Assembly (NCBI GenBank): GCA_964621645.1
Contig: CAZUMH010000050.1
Coordinates: 1 to 23,425, forward strand
Source: CAZUMH01 sp964621645
Lineage (GTDB): Bacteria > Zhuqueibacterota > QNDG01 > JAGLOF01
Direction: 5' to 3'
Length of the DNA: 23,425 bases
Under the pieces are notes generated by a model. It was not told the DNA's origin. It ran no database searches and saw nothing but the letters and a program-made list of their open reading frames with translations. The translations under genes were made by a program, and so were the position numbers. Below, in pieces: positions 1 through 6,666 of the stretch. Position 1 is the first letter of the stretch; each line of letters opens with the position of its first letter.

Positions 1-1
1 A

Positions 2-205
2 AGCCAAGAAGGTCAAACTCCCCTTCATACTCACGATTTTGAACATGAAGTTTTCGTGGTTGGAGGGAAGGGTGTCGTATGGCGGGAGGGTAAGGAGATT
101 GCCCTTGAAGCCGGCAGTTTCATCTTTGTCCCTGAAGGAGAAAAACACTGTTTCAAGAATACCGGGCATGAAATGTTAAAATTCATTTGTATAATTCCTG
201 TTTAA
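2..205 (+). CDS. Cupin-domain protein, 5'-truncated
   Basis: Only the last 67 codons lie in the window; the frame is open from the left edge and ends at TAA. The fragment contains a cupin motif 1 (GQTPLHTHDFEHEVFVVGG: G, HxH, then E) that normally binds a metal ion, followed by a second-motif-like stretch in which a glycine-rich turn, FVPEGEKH and a late aromatic strand appear. This is the usual small beta-barrel of the Cupin_2 family. Such single-domain cupins act as sugar or metabolite isomerases, dioxygenases or binding proteins, and the fragment does not allow a choice. The full family length is typically 100-130 residues, so roughly 40-60 residues are missing upstream. The next gene starts 312 bases later, so the two are probably not co-transcribed. 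Confidence 0.8.
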   Translation, partial: SQEGQTPLHTHDFEHEVFVVGGKGVVWREGKEIALEAGSFIFVPEGEKHCFKNTGHEMLKFICIIPV

Positions 206-241
206 ACGGCAGATATAAATTACGGCTCCATGTTTAAACGG
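200..241. repeat. Two copies of GTTTAAACGG, 32 bases apart
   Basis: Identical 10-mers lie at 200-209 and 232-241. Each contains the 8-base palindrome GTTTAAAC. The first copy overlaps the stop codon of the cupin gene. A spacing of 32 bases is close to three helical turns, which would suit a pair of operator half-units or dimer sites on one DNA face. It is a short repeat in AT-rich DNA and could be chance. Confidence 0.35.
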
Positions 242-517
242 TTCATTTTAAGTGTAATATCAGGATATGATACGTCCTGTGAATTGCAGACATTCTCAAT
301 TCTGGAGAGATCAATAAAATTAGGGGGGATATTCCTGGGATTCTCAATGAGCCGATAGACCGCTGATACTATAAGCATCACATAAGAGGCTTAATCACAA
401 TTATCGAATTTTTAACTTACGGTATCATTGACGTGCTGATTTAAGGACTGATGCGATTTTACATGGTATTGGGAAGTTTATGAGGGCAAACTAATATAGG
501 TTTGATTAAAAAGAAGA
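206..517. other. Intergenic region of about 310 bases
   Basis: I see no convincing coding frame, RNA gene or factor-independent terminator here. The one structured element is a 10-base direct repeat at its left edge (200-209 and 232-241). A TTGACG hexamer at 428-433 resembles a -35 box, but no acceptable -10 box lies 16-18 bases after it, so the promoter of the cassette beginning at 518 could not be placed. Stops are frequent in all three + frames. Confidence 0.5.
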
Positions 518-1387
518 ATGAAAAAGAGTACATCAATTATCATTTGTTTTATATCTGCAGCTTTTAACTGGACCAATACTGCTCAGTGTCAGGAGCTGAT
601 TCGTTATAAGCAGCTTTCATTTGTATTTATTCCTGGCGGTAGCTACATTATGGGAGATGTTCTTCAGGATGATATGAGCAATGATGAAAAGCCTGCTCAT
701 AGCGTCACGGTATCTTCGTTTTGGATGAGTCAATATGAAGTAACCAATGCGCAATTCTGTATGTTTTTAAATGACATGGGAAATACTTTCGAAGGGGGAA
801 GTTTCTGGATTGATCTTGAAAAATCCAACTGCATGATTGAAATGAGATTGGGGCGATACATTACCAAAGCTGGATATGCGGATTATCCAGTTATGGAAAT
901 TACCTGGTATGGGGCTCGGGCTTTTACCGAGTGGCTGGGGGGCAGGCTGCCAACCGAAGCTGAATGGGAATATGCTGCCAGAAATTTGGGACAGGAAATC
1001 CGCTTTACCAATGGGATACGCTTCAATAGCCGCTTCTCCAATGTCAAAGGAATAAATGGGTTGGACAGATTCATTCAATCGGCCCCAGTGGGAAGTATGC
1101 GCCCCAACGCGTTGGGTTTATATGATATGATAGGAAATGTGTGGGAATATTGCCAGGATTGGTACCAAAATGATTACTATACAAAAAGTCCGAGAGATAA
1201 TCCAAGGGGGCCCCATGAAGGAATGTTCCGGGTGATACGTGGAGGATCCTGGAATATTTCACGATGGAATTGCAGGAATATGGTAAGGGGAAGATTTTTA
1301 CCTAATAATAATGGAAACGATATTGGTTTCAGAGTTGTTTTTGACGCGGATGATGTTAAACTGCCAGCTGAATTTGATACTCAATAA
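518..1387 (+). CDS. Secreted SUMF1/formylglycine-generating-enzyme-like protein
   Basis: A 289-residue protein with a signal peptide (about 1-23; cleavage TA|Q likely) followed by one FGE-sulfatase (SUMF1) domain at about 35-275. Recognisable blocks are GGSYIMG (40-46), RLPTEAEWEYAAR (143-155), GLYDMIGNVWEYCQDWY (200-216), RGGSW (241-245) and DIGFRVV (268-274). Authentic aerobic FGE uses two copper-binding cysteines five residues apart just after the GGS(Y/W) block. Here the first position is Ile247 and only the second, Cys252, remains, so sulfatase-type formylglycine formation is unlikely. No sulfatase gene is visible nearby. The family also contains secreted lectin-like or structural versions of the fold (C-type-lectin related) and gliding-motility proteins of the GldJ/GldK type, which fit better. 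It is the first gene of a five-gene exported-protein cassette; the next starts 12 bases downstream. The AAGAAG just before the ATG is a modest ribosome-binding site. Confidence 0.85.
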   Translation: MKKSTSIIICFISAAFNWTNTAQCQELIRYKQLSFVFIPGGSYIMGDVLQDDMSNDEKPAHSVTVSSFWMSQYEVTNAQFCMFLNDMGNTFEGGSFWIDLEKSNCMIEMRLGRYITKAGYADYPVMEITWYGARAFTEWLGGRLPTEAEWEYAARNLGQEIRFTNGIRFNSRFSNVKGINGLDRFIQSAPVGSMRPNALGLYDMIGNVWEYCQDWYQNDYYTKSPRDNPRGPHEGMFRVIRGGSWNISRWNCRNMVRGRFLPNNNGNDIGFRVVFDADDVKLPAEFDTQ

Positions 1388-1399
1388 TGTTATTTAAAT

Positions 1400-2014
1400 A
1401 TGCCCGATAAAAAAAATAAAATACTTATCGTTCCGCTTTTTGAGATAGAGAAGAGCATTTATTGTCTGCGATTGGAAAAATCGATTTGTCTGGCTTTGGC
1501 AATGCTTATCATTGTTCCTCTCGTATGGCGAAGAACAAAATCCAATGATGAGATAACAAAATTTAAACCCATTTTAACGATGGAAAATTTGGATTTGACA
1601 CCACATGTACGTAGGAGAGGAACTCCTGCGCCACTGAGGCCCGAAATACCCATTCCTGTGGAAGATGCCTTTATATCACCAGAGGAAACGATAACGATGA
1701 CCGATCTTGATCTGGGGAATATCAATGCTCCTGACTTTCCTGATTATGAAATGACAGGAGACGAATCTGATATTGGAGATGAAGGCATTTCTGCGGCGGC
1801 GCAGTTAAACGAGAAAGGATATGTAAAGCTTTCAATCCTGGTAAATGCAGCCGGCTATGTCGATAGTGTGTTGGTACTGGAAAATACGTGTATGAGTAAA
1901 GTGTTTGAGATCTGTTGCTTCAATACCGCTTACCGCACGGAATGGAAAGATAATAAAAAAAAACAATGGCTGGAAAAGATAATTTGGTATAAGGATCCCA
2001 AAAATTTCAGGTAA
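1400..2014 (+). CDS. TonB-like energy-transducer protein
   Basis: 204 residues in the TonB layout: a 28-residue charged cytoplasmic N-terminus, one membrane helix at about 29-43 (LALAMLIIVPLVW), a proline- and acid-rich periplasmic spacer (about 67-130) and a C-terminal domain at about 139-198. That domain starts GYVKLSILVNAAGYVDSVLVL, the usual G-x-V-x(3)-V....G-x-V....V-L pattern of TonB C-terminal domains. TonB proteins carry energy from the ExbB/ExbD motor to outer-membrane transporters. No exbB/exbD pair and no TonB-dependent receptor lies in this window. The spacer is shorter and more acidic than in classical TonB, and three cysteines (164, 172, 173) fall within the C-terminal domain, which is unusual. 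Its place in a run of secreted-protein genes suggests a dedicated partner protein. Assignment to the TonB superfamily is fairly safe; transport function is inferred. Confidence 0.65.
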   Translation: MPDKKNKILIVPLFEIEKSIYCLRLEKSICLALAMLIIVPLVWRRTKSNDEITKFKPILTMENLDLTPHVRRRGTPAPLRPEIPIPVEDAFISPEETITMTDLDLGNINAPDFPDYEMTGDESDIGDEGISAAAQLNEKGYVKLSILVNAAGYVDSVLVLENTCMSKVFEICCFNTAYRTEWKDNKKKQWLEKIIWYKDPKNFR

Positions 2015-2025
2015 GGCGATTAACA

Positions 2026-2565
2026 ATGATCAGAGTTAATAAACGACTATTGATGATAACCCAAAAAAACATAGGTGTACTTATTTTAATAAGCGGCCTG
2101 TTCGCATTGATCAATATTGACAGACTTTCAGCTCAGGGGCTCCAGGTTAGCAATGTCAGCTTCAAGGAAGAAAAAGATGTTATTACCGTCTCATACGATT
2201 TGGCGGGGAGTGAAGATAAAACGTATTTCGTGAATCTTATGGTATCCTATAATTTTGGAGAAAGTTTTCCAATTCAACCGATTACTGTTATTGGGGATGT
2301 AGGCAGGGGAGTGCATCCAGGAAAGGGGAAGATAATACTCTGGCAGTTCCGAAAAGATTTTCCAGGCGGACTGCGGGGCCAAGGATTTGTCTTTGCGGTG
2401 CATGCCCGTGAAGAGATTCATACCAACAGGATATCCTACATTGTGGCAGGTTCATTAGTAGGTGGGGGTCTTGTTTATTTTATTAATAATAGTTTAAGCG
2501 GTAAGAAGAATGCACCTTCTGGGGGGGGATTGAAAATGATCATTCCAGCGGACATCCATAAATAA
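2026..2565 (+). CDS. Exported beta-rich protein with C-terminal membrane helix
   Basis: 179 residues of unknown function. After a hydrophobic leader (cleavage SA|Q near residue 36) comes a beta-rich domain with VSNVSFKEEKDVITVSYDL (41-59), the GDVGRGVHPGKGKIILW block (90-106) and a closing FVFAVHA strand (121-127). I recall this pattern as an Ig-like N-terminal module that precedes SUMF1 domains in FCB-group secreted proteins, here encoded separately from the SUMF1-like protein two genes upstream; that link is recollection, not a search result. A glycine-rich hydrophobic stretch at about 136-153 should anchor it. The first ATG has a weak ribosome-binding site (AAGG 10 bases upstream). An internal ATG at 2053 would give a more typical signal peptide starting MITQKN, so the start is uncertain. 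It lies 11 bases after the TonB-like gene. Confidence 0.65.
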   Translation: MIRVNKRLLMITQKNIGVLILISGLFALINIDRLSAQGLQVSNVSFKEEKDVITVSYDLAGSEDKTYFVNLMVSYNFGESFPIQPITVIGDVGRGVHPGKGKIILWQFRKDFPGGLRGQGFVFAVHAREEIHTNRISYIVAGSLVGGGLVYFINNSLSGKKNAPSGGGLKMIIPADIHK

Positions 2566-2585
2566 ACTAACTGATAGCATATTCT

Positions 2586-3257
2586 ATGTTTAAAATTAAA
2601 AAAACATTCCTGATCGCTACTTCTCTGTTACTCTTGCCCTTGGGCTGTCAGATAGAAAATGTCGGTGATAATCTGGGAACAATCACGATTATTCTTAAAA
2701 ATTCAAATATTGTAAATACAGCGTCAAAAAGTTATGTCCGGCTAAGCAGCCTTCGATGCATGCTTTATAGAGACTCACTTTTAGTTAAGGATCAGACTTT
2801 TTATGAAAACAATGGTCTGATTGTCGTCAGTATGAATAAAATAACATCAAACACCGGATATTGGGTTGAATTACATGGTTTTCAGAATAGCAACGCTGTT
2901 GTAGGATTTGGAAGATCAGAACCATTTACTATCAGTGCGGGAAAAACAACAGAAGTGGAAGTAAGGCTGATATACTTCAAGGCTGATCTTTATTCCCCAA
3001 CAAATAGAGATTCTATTAGTCAACAACCGGTAAATTTCAGGTGGGAAAAAGTTGCTTATGCCCAAGATTACATGCTTGAGTATTCAACCGATAACAATTT
3101 CATCACCGATGTCCAGATTGTTGCACTGTTAGAGGATACCACTTATACGAAGACATTTTCGACTACTGACAAGTGGTATTACTGGAAAGTTGCCTGCCGG
3201 GGCAGTCTGGCGGGATATGGCTCCTGGTCCGATACATATCAATTCTATTTGAAGTAA
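2586..3257 (+). CDS. Lipoprotein with C-terminal fibronectin-III-like domain
   Basis: 223 residues. The N-terminus (KIKKTFLIATSLLLLPLGC) looks like a lipoprotein signal with the acylated cysteine at position 21, although Pro at -3 is atypical of the lipobox. Residues 30-130 are beta-rich and resemble the short lipoprotein domains in which a head of strands is followed by SEPFTISAGKTTEVEVRL. Residues about 135-223 look like an Fn3-type sandwich: PVNFRWEKVAYAQDYMLEYS, then DTTY, then KWYYWKVACRG and SWSDTYQF. This is the common W...Y...YYW.V pattern of FCB surface proteins. It probably sits in the outer membrane and binds proteins or glycans, which is inference. Gaps of 20 and 21 bases to its neighbours place it in the 518-3836 transcription unit. 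Confidence 0.65.
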   Translation: MFKIKKTFLIATSLLLLPLGCQIENVGDNLGTITIILKNSNIVNTASKSYVRLSSLRCMLYRDSLLVKDQTFYENNGLIVVSMNKITSNTGYWVELHGFQNSNAVVGFGRSEPFTISAGKTTEVEVRLIYFKADLYSPTNRDSISQQPVNFRWEKVAYAQDYMLEYSTDNNFITDVQIVALLEDTTYTKTFSTTDKWYYWKVACRGSLAGYGSWSDTYQFYLK

Positions 3258-3278
3258 TACACTGATTAGGTTGTCAGA

Positions 3279-3836
3279 ATGACAAGAAATGTTTCAACAA
3301 AAATCCTCATTAGATATCGATTTATATTTTTTCTGTTTTCCCTGTCCTATGGTTTCTGCGGGAAAGTTTGTGCCCAGAAAACAGCGGTAGGGTATAGTGA
3401 TGCAGGTTCGCTGGGTATAAAATATACTTCCCGTCCGATAAAAGAAAGTTTTATACGCTGCTCAATCCTATTGCGCGACCAGGATAGGGACGGATTTATT
3501 ACTGAAGGAGAAGATGCTGTTTTGTTCCTTAGCGTCCAGAATCTAAGTGACTCTCTGACCTTAAGCACAAAAGTGGATGTATTTACCCGGCAAAATGAAG
3601 ATGGCTCTCCGATCTTTAAATTGTTCCTGACTGGACCAATCTCTCCGGGAGACGCAAAATCTTTTCCTGATACGGTGCATTGGTCCGGCCCCATACCCAC
3701 AGGAATCATACCATATATGGCACACGCGATTGAGACTAATAATCTCAGCGAACCTGTGGATGTTTTTTTCCCCATCGAATTCCTCGGTTCAGGAAGCCTT
3801 CCACTGGAACTTGACAATGAGAAGTCCGGAAAATGA
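3279..3836 (+). CDS. Secreted protein with a single EF-hand loop and Ig-like domain
   Basis: 185 residues. The N-terminal hydrophobic segment (about 14-27) precedes a CA|Q cleavage site. Residues 67-78 (DQDRDGFITEGE) fit the 12-position EF-hand loop exactly: Asp at 1, 3 and 5, Gly at 6, Ile at 8 and Glu at 12. Only one loop is present, with no recognisable flanking helices. It leads directly into a beta-strand domain (AVLFLSVQNLSDSL...), the arrangement known from surface proteins in which D-x-D-x-DG-x(5)-GE precedes a CARDB/Ig-like module; calcium probably rigidifies that module. Catalysis is not expected. Start chosen at the ATG; no strong ribosome-binding site is visible. It is the last gene of the cassette, and a 186-base gap separates it from the Wzi-like gene. 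Confidence 0.65.
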   Translation: MTRNVSTKILIRYRFIFFLFSLSYGFCGKVCAQKTAVGYSDAGSLGIKYTSRPIKESFIRCSILLRDQDRDGFITEGEDAVLFLSVQNLSDSLTLSTKVDVFTRQNEDGSPIFKLFLTGPISPGDAKSFPDTVHWSGPIPTGIIPYMAHAIETNNLSEPVDVFFPIEFLGSGSLPLELDNEKSGK

Positions 3837-3890
3837 TTCCGGCTAAAATCGATATAACTCTTATCTTTCAGAACATATTACACTACCTTG

Positions 3891-3902
3891 TAACCCGGGT
3901 TA
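3891..3902. other. Perfect 12-base palindrome TAACCCGGGTTA
   Basis: A loop-free inverted repeat lies in the 186-base gap between the EF-hand gene and the Wzi-family gene. With no loop and no following T-run it is not a terminator. A symmetric dimeric regulator site is one possibility, but no second copy was noticed in the window. Confidence 0.3.
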
Positions 3903-4022
3903 TTAAAAATCCGCTGGGGTTCTAGTTCAGGAGAAAATCTGCGATTTGATCTTGCTAGAACATCCACAAACGGACGGAAAGATTCAGCAACATATCGATT
4001 TAACTCTGCAGCAGGGAAAAGA

Positions 4023-5597
4023 ATGAGAAAAAGAAATAGTTTTATTGTATTTATATTTTTCTTGCTATTAGCGAATCTTTACGGACAATCTGTTAATGTC
4101 CCTCTGACTCACTGGTCATATCGTTTCCTTGAGCGCATGGAAATGAAGGGTGTGGTGCAGAAGATCAGAGACGGTTCGAAGCCATTCAGCCGTAAACAGA
4201 TGGTTGGATTTATTGAAGAGATAATACGCATTGATAGATCAGATCCGAAGCTGTTATCACGGGTCGAAAAACAATATTTGCAGAGAATACAGGAAGAATT
4301 CCTCACAGAGACTTCGGACTCAACAAACAATACCGGGATTATGAATCACGAACCTCATTTTTATTCATGGCAATACAAAGATACACACTTACATCTTGAT
4401 CTTGTCGGTGGTTCAAAATTTTTATCTCGGTCACGGGGATTGTCAGAATATCCCAGACAGGAAAGCAGCGGCTATTATGGCGCTATTTTAAGAGGTGAAT
4501 TCCAAAATATCGGTTTTTATTCCGATACACGTATACATGGAGAATGGGGAGCGGGGGGATATAGAGAAAATTATGATCTTTCGGCAGGATATCCAACAAA
4601 TGCTAATAAAGACAGCAGTATTGCCACTTGGGATGAATCCCAGAGTTACCTTTGTTATAACTATCGCAGCCTTCGTCTTGAAGCAGGTCGGGATCGAATT
4701 TCATGGGGACCTGCGCTTGGGAGAGGTCTGATACTATCGGGGGATACACCTGTTTTTGATCTGGTTAAGGTTGAGGCATATATCGGGTGCAGCACTGTCT
4801 CGTTTTTCCATGGAGAACTTCGCAGTTCATTCGGTAAGAAATGGATAGCCGGTAAACGTTTTGAGCTGTCAGTAGCTAATGGAATTGATGCCGGCTATAG
4901 TGAAACGGTCATATACGGCATGAGAGGGATAGAGGGAGCCTATCTGAATCCTCTTTTACCCGTACTGGTAGCTGAACACACCTTGGGAGACAGGGACAAT
5001 GTTGCCATGGGATTTGATCTCAAACTTACTCGTTTCCGAGGGATAAAACTGTTTGGGGAACTTCTTATAGATGATCTAAGCGATCCCTGGAATCTTTTTA
5101 AAACAAGTTGGGAAAACAAGACTGCTTTTATTCTTGGATCATCCTTCCTCGATCCTTTAAAACTCCCGGACTCCAGGGTTAGCTTTGAGTATACTCGAAT
5201 TAATCCATATGTTTATTCTCATAATGCACCCATTAATCGATATGAGCATTACGATTATTGTCTTGGCAGTGATTTACAGCCCAATTCAGAGCGGCTGCTT
5301 TTCATCTTTGATTATAATTTCAATTTTTCATGCCGTACCTCTTTTCACTATCTCTTTCAGAGGCACGGTACCGGAACGATAATAGATTCACACAGAGAAG
5401 ATGAAGTGAAAACAGCCTTCCTGGAAGGGATGCTTGAAGAAAAAAGGGAAATTATGATAAATGTCGATTTGGAATTAATCCGTGATTGCTGGCTGCGTTT
5501 GCAGCTGGGATGGGTGAAGCTTGAAAACCAGGATTATCTTGAGGGAAACGATAGCGATTTTGCTAAATTTGCAATTTCATCAAGTTTAAACTGGTGA
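4023..5597 (+). CDS. Wzi-family (capsule assembly) outer-membrane beta-barrel protein
   Basis: 524 residues with a signal peptide (MRKRNSFIVFIFFLLLANLYG|Q). Residues about 27-105 are helical (HWSYRFLERMEMKGVV and following), typical of the periplasmic leader of this family. The rest alternates short amphipathic strands and turns and ends in an aromatic terminal strand (FAISSSLNW), as outer-membrane barrels do. The diagnostic block GRDRISWGPALGRGLILSG near the middle matches Caps_assemb_Wzi proteins. In Escherichia coli, Wzi is an 18-strand barrel and surface lectin that anchors group 1 capsule. FCB homologues are common and often lie in exopolysaccharide contexts. No capsule polymerase or export gene lies nearby, so the bound polymer is unknown. 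The gene may belong to the preceding cassette or be transcribed alone. Confidence 0.8.
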   Translation: MRKRNSFIVFIFFLLLANLYGQSVNVPLTHWSYRFLERMEMKGVVQKIRDGSKPFSRKQMVGFIEEIIRIDRSDPKLLSRVEKQYLQRIQEEFLTETSDSTNNTGIMNHEPHFYSWQYKDTHLHLDLVGGSKFLSRSRGLSEYPRQESSGYYGAILRGEFQNIGFYSDTRIHGEWGAGGYRENYDLSAGYPTNANKDSSIATWDESQSYLCYNYRSLRLEAGRDRISWGPALGRGLILSGDTPVFDLVKVEAYIGCSTVSFFHGELRSSFGKKWIAGKRFELSVANGIDAGYSETVIYGMRGIEGAYLNPLLPVLVAEHTLGDRDNVAMGFDLKLTRFRGIKLFGELLIDDLSDPWNLFKTSWENKTAFILGSSFLDPLKLPDSRVSFEYTRINPYVYSHNAPINRYEHYDYCLGSDLQPNSERLLFIFDYNFNFSCRTSFHYLFQRHGTGTIIDSHREDEVKTAFLEGMLEEKREIMINVDLELIRDCWLRLQLGWVKLENQDYLEGNDSDFAKFAISSSLNW

Positions 5598-5643
5598 TAT
5601 AAGCAGTATATATATATCTTATTGTAAAATTATAATTATTTAC

Positions 5644-5672
5644 TTGACATTAGATTAATATGTAGCTATATT
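5644..5672 (+). promoter_or_regulatory. Sigma-70-type promoter of the ArsR-type regulator
   Basis: TTGACA at 5644-5649 is a perfect -35 box, followed by a 17-base spacer and TATATT at 5667-5672. Transcription should start near 5679. That would leave only about 10 bases before the ATG at 5689 but about 37 before the ATG at 5716, which supports the latter start. The promoter core overlaps an inverted repeat (5655-5674). Confidence 0.7.
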
Positions 5673-5674
5673 AA
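5655..5674. promoter_or_regulatory. Inverted-repeat operator candidate over the -10 box
   Basis: TTAATAT (5655-5661) and ATATTAA (5668-5674) are perfect inverted 7-mers around a 6-base centre. The repeat covers the end of the spacer and all of the -10 box. ArsR/SmtB dimers typically bind AT-rich inverted repeats at this position of their own promoter, so autorepression is the simple reading. Binding itself is inferred. Confidence 0.55.
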
Positions 5675-5715
5675 ACAATAAGGGTGAGATGAATTATATA
5701 CAAGGGGAGGTTAGA

Positions 5716-6012
5716 ATGGACAAAGAAGTACAGAAGACTCTTAAGTCTTGCGAAAAAATAATACCGTTCCTTAAGGTCGTTTCAAACACAACTAGACTGA
5801 AGATACTGTGCATCCTGAATCAGGGTGAACGTCGAGTCGGAGAGATACAGGAATTCCTCGGAGCAAAACAATCCTATGTGTCTCAGCAGCTGAAATATTT
5901 AAAGAATGCTGGCTATCTTAAAAACCGCAGAAACGGAACGCAGATATATTACAGCCTGATAGACAAACGTTTTTCAAAAATATTGGCTCAACTTGAAGAA
6001 ATATTGAAATAG
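5716..6012 (+). CDS. ArsR-family winged-helix transcriptional regulator
   Basis: 98 residues from the ATG at 5716, preceded by AGGGGAGG five bases upstream. The ATG at 5689 would add nine residues but lies almost at the predicted transcript 5' end. The fold is clear: NTTRLKILCILNQGERRVGEIQEFLG, then a recognition helix (about 51-65, KQSYVSQQLKYLKNAG) and the beta wing RRNGTQIYYSL (71-81). The metal-binding ELCVCDL motif of ArsR/SmtB is replaced by RRVGEIQEF, so classical arsenic or zinc sensing at helix 3 is not supported. Cysteines occur only at 12 and 32. Its ligand is unknown. It probably represses itself through the 5655-5674 palindrome, and perhaps the adjacent Wzi-family gene or other sites. 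A strong terminator follows 22 bases after the stop. Confidence 0.85.
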   Translation: MDKEVQKTLKSCEKIIPFLKVVSNTTRLKILCILNQGERRVGEIQEFLGAKQSYVSQQLKYLKNAGYLKNRRNGTQIYYSLIDKRFSKILAQLEEILK

Positions 6013-6034
6013 GGTTGAGGTAAATAAAGTGAAA

Positions 6035-6071
6035 GGGAGACTGTTGAATTTATTACAGTCTCCCCTTTTTT
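6035..6071 (+). terminator. Intrinsic terminator after the ArsR-type gene
   Basis: GGGAGACTGT (6035-6044) pairs perfectly with ACAGTCTCCC (6055-6064) over a 10-base loop, followed by C and six T. It lies between convergent genes, so it may also stop the - strand transcript, though the T-run on that strand is weak. Confidence 0.85.
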
Positions 6072-6090
6072 ATGTAAAAATGAAACGTTT

Positions 6091-6447
6091 TCATGATAGA
6101 TACAATTCTATCAGGCGTTTAATTTTATCCCCTCTCAATGGTTTGATGATTACGTCATTGAAGCCGTTTCTTAAAAGTTTCTCCTTGATATTATCATCAC
6201 TTGTAAGCGCAACGATCGGTTTCTTTGGAAGCAGCTTCCTTATTTGCTTGGCTGCCTGCATACCATCCAGAACAGGCATATAATGATCTAAAATTATTAA
6301 ATCGTATTTATTATTGCGGCATTTGAGTACAGCTGTCTTGCCGTCTGAAACGATATCACACTGTATCTTGACTTTGTTAAGTTTCACTCTTAGCAATTCC
6401 TGATTGACAAAGTCATCTTCGGCGTATAATACTTTTTTCCGGTTCAT
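6091..6447 (-). CDS. Single-domain response regulator (CheY-like receiver)
   Basis: 118 residues from the ATG at 6445-6447 (MNRKKVLYAEDD). A longer frame up to 6519 adds 24 residues but has no ribosome-binding site and no family similarity, so the inner start is preferred; AGGA lies about 11 bases before it. All receiver residues are present: acidic pocket Glu10/Asp11/Asp12, phosphoacceptor Asp54 (in LIILDHYMP), Thr82 (IVALTSDD) and Lys102 (VIIKPL). There is no output domain, so it works by protein contact or as a phosphorelay intermediate. No histidine kinase lies in the window, making it an orphan. It is convergent with the ArsR-type gene and divergent from pyrK. Confidence 0.9.
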   Translation of the reverse strand: MNRKKVLYAEDDFVNQELLRVKLNKVKIQCDIVSDGKTAVLKCRNNKYDLIILDHYMPVLDGMQAAKQIRKLLPKKPIVALTSDDNIKEKLLRNGFNDVIIKPLRGDKIKRLIELYLS

Positions 6448-6666
6448 TGTAAATACCGTCCTGGCAAGATTTACTGAAAAGATCAGGAGATGTTTAATTA
6501 ATTTATGAATATAAATCAAAATATTATTTATTGCAAGTGAAATATTAAAGAAAAAGATAAACTTATCACTTTCCTGAAATCATAAAAGAAATAAGAATAT
6601 CTGGCTTGCAAAAAACAGAGAGTATGGTTATCTTTTGCTATAAAATTTTACCTATCAGAGGGATTA

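Noticed and set aside
3347..3817. 156-codon open frame on the - strand opposite the EF-hand gene
   Set aside because: It is antisense to a gene with clear signal peptide and EF-hand loop, is rich in Ser/Pro/Arg from reverse reading and matches no family.
5689..5715. ATG at 5689 as the ArsR-type start
   Set aside because: It lies only about 10 bases after the predicted transcription start, and the added nine residues are not conserved in the family. ATG 5716 has an AGGGGAGG site.
6448..6519. 24-residue N-terminal extension of the response regulator
   Set aside because: No ribosome-binding site precedes 6519, and receiver domains start at the MNRKKVLYAEDD block.
6606..6644. TTGCAA and TATAAA upstream of pyrK as a promoter
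   Set aside because: The spacer is 27 bases, too long for a sigma-70 promoter. No better pair was found.
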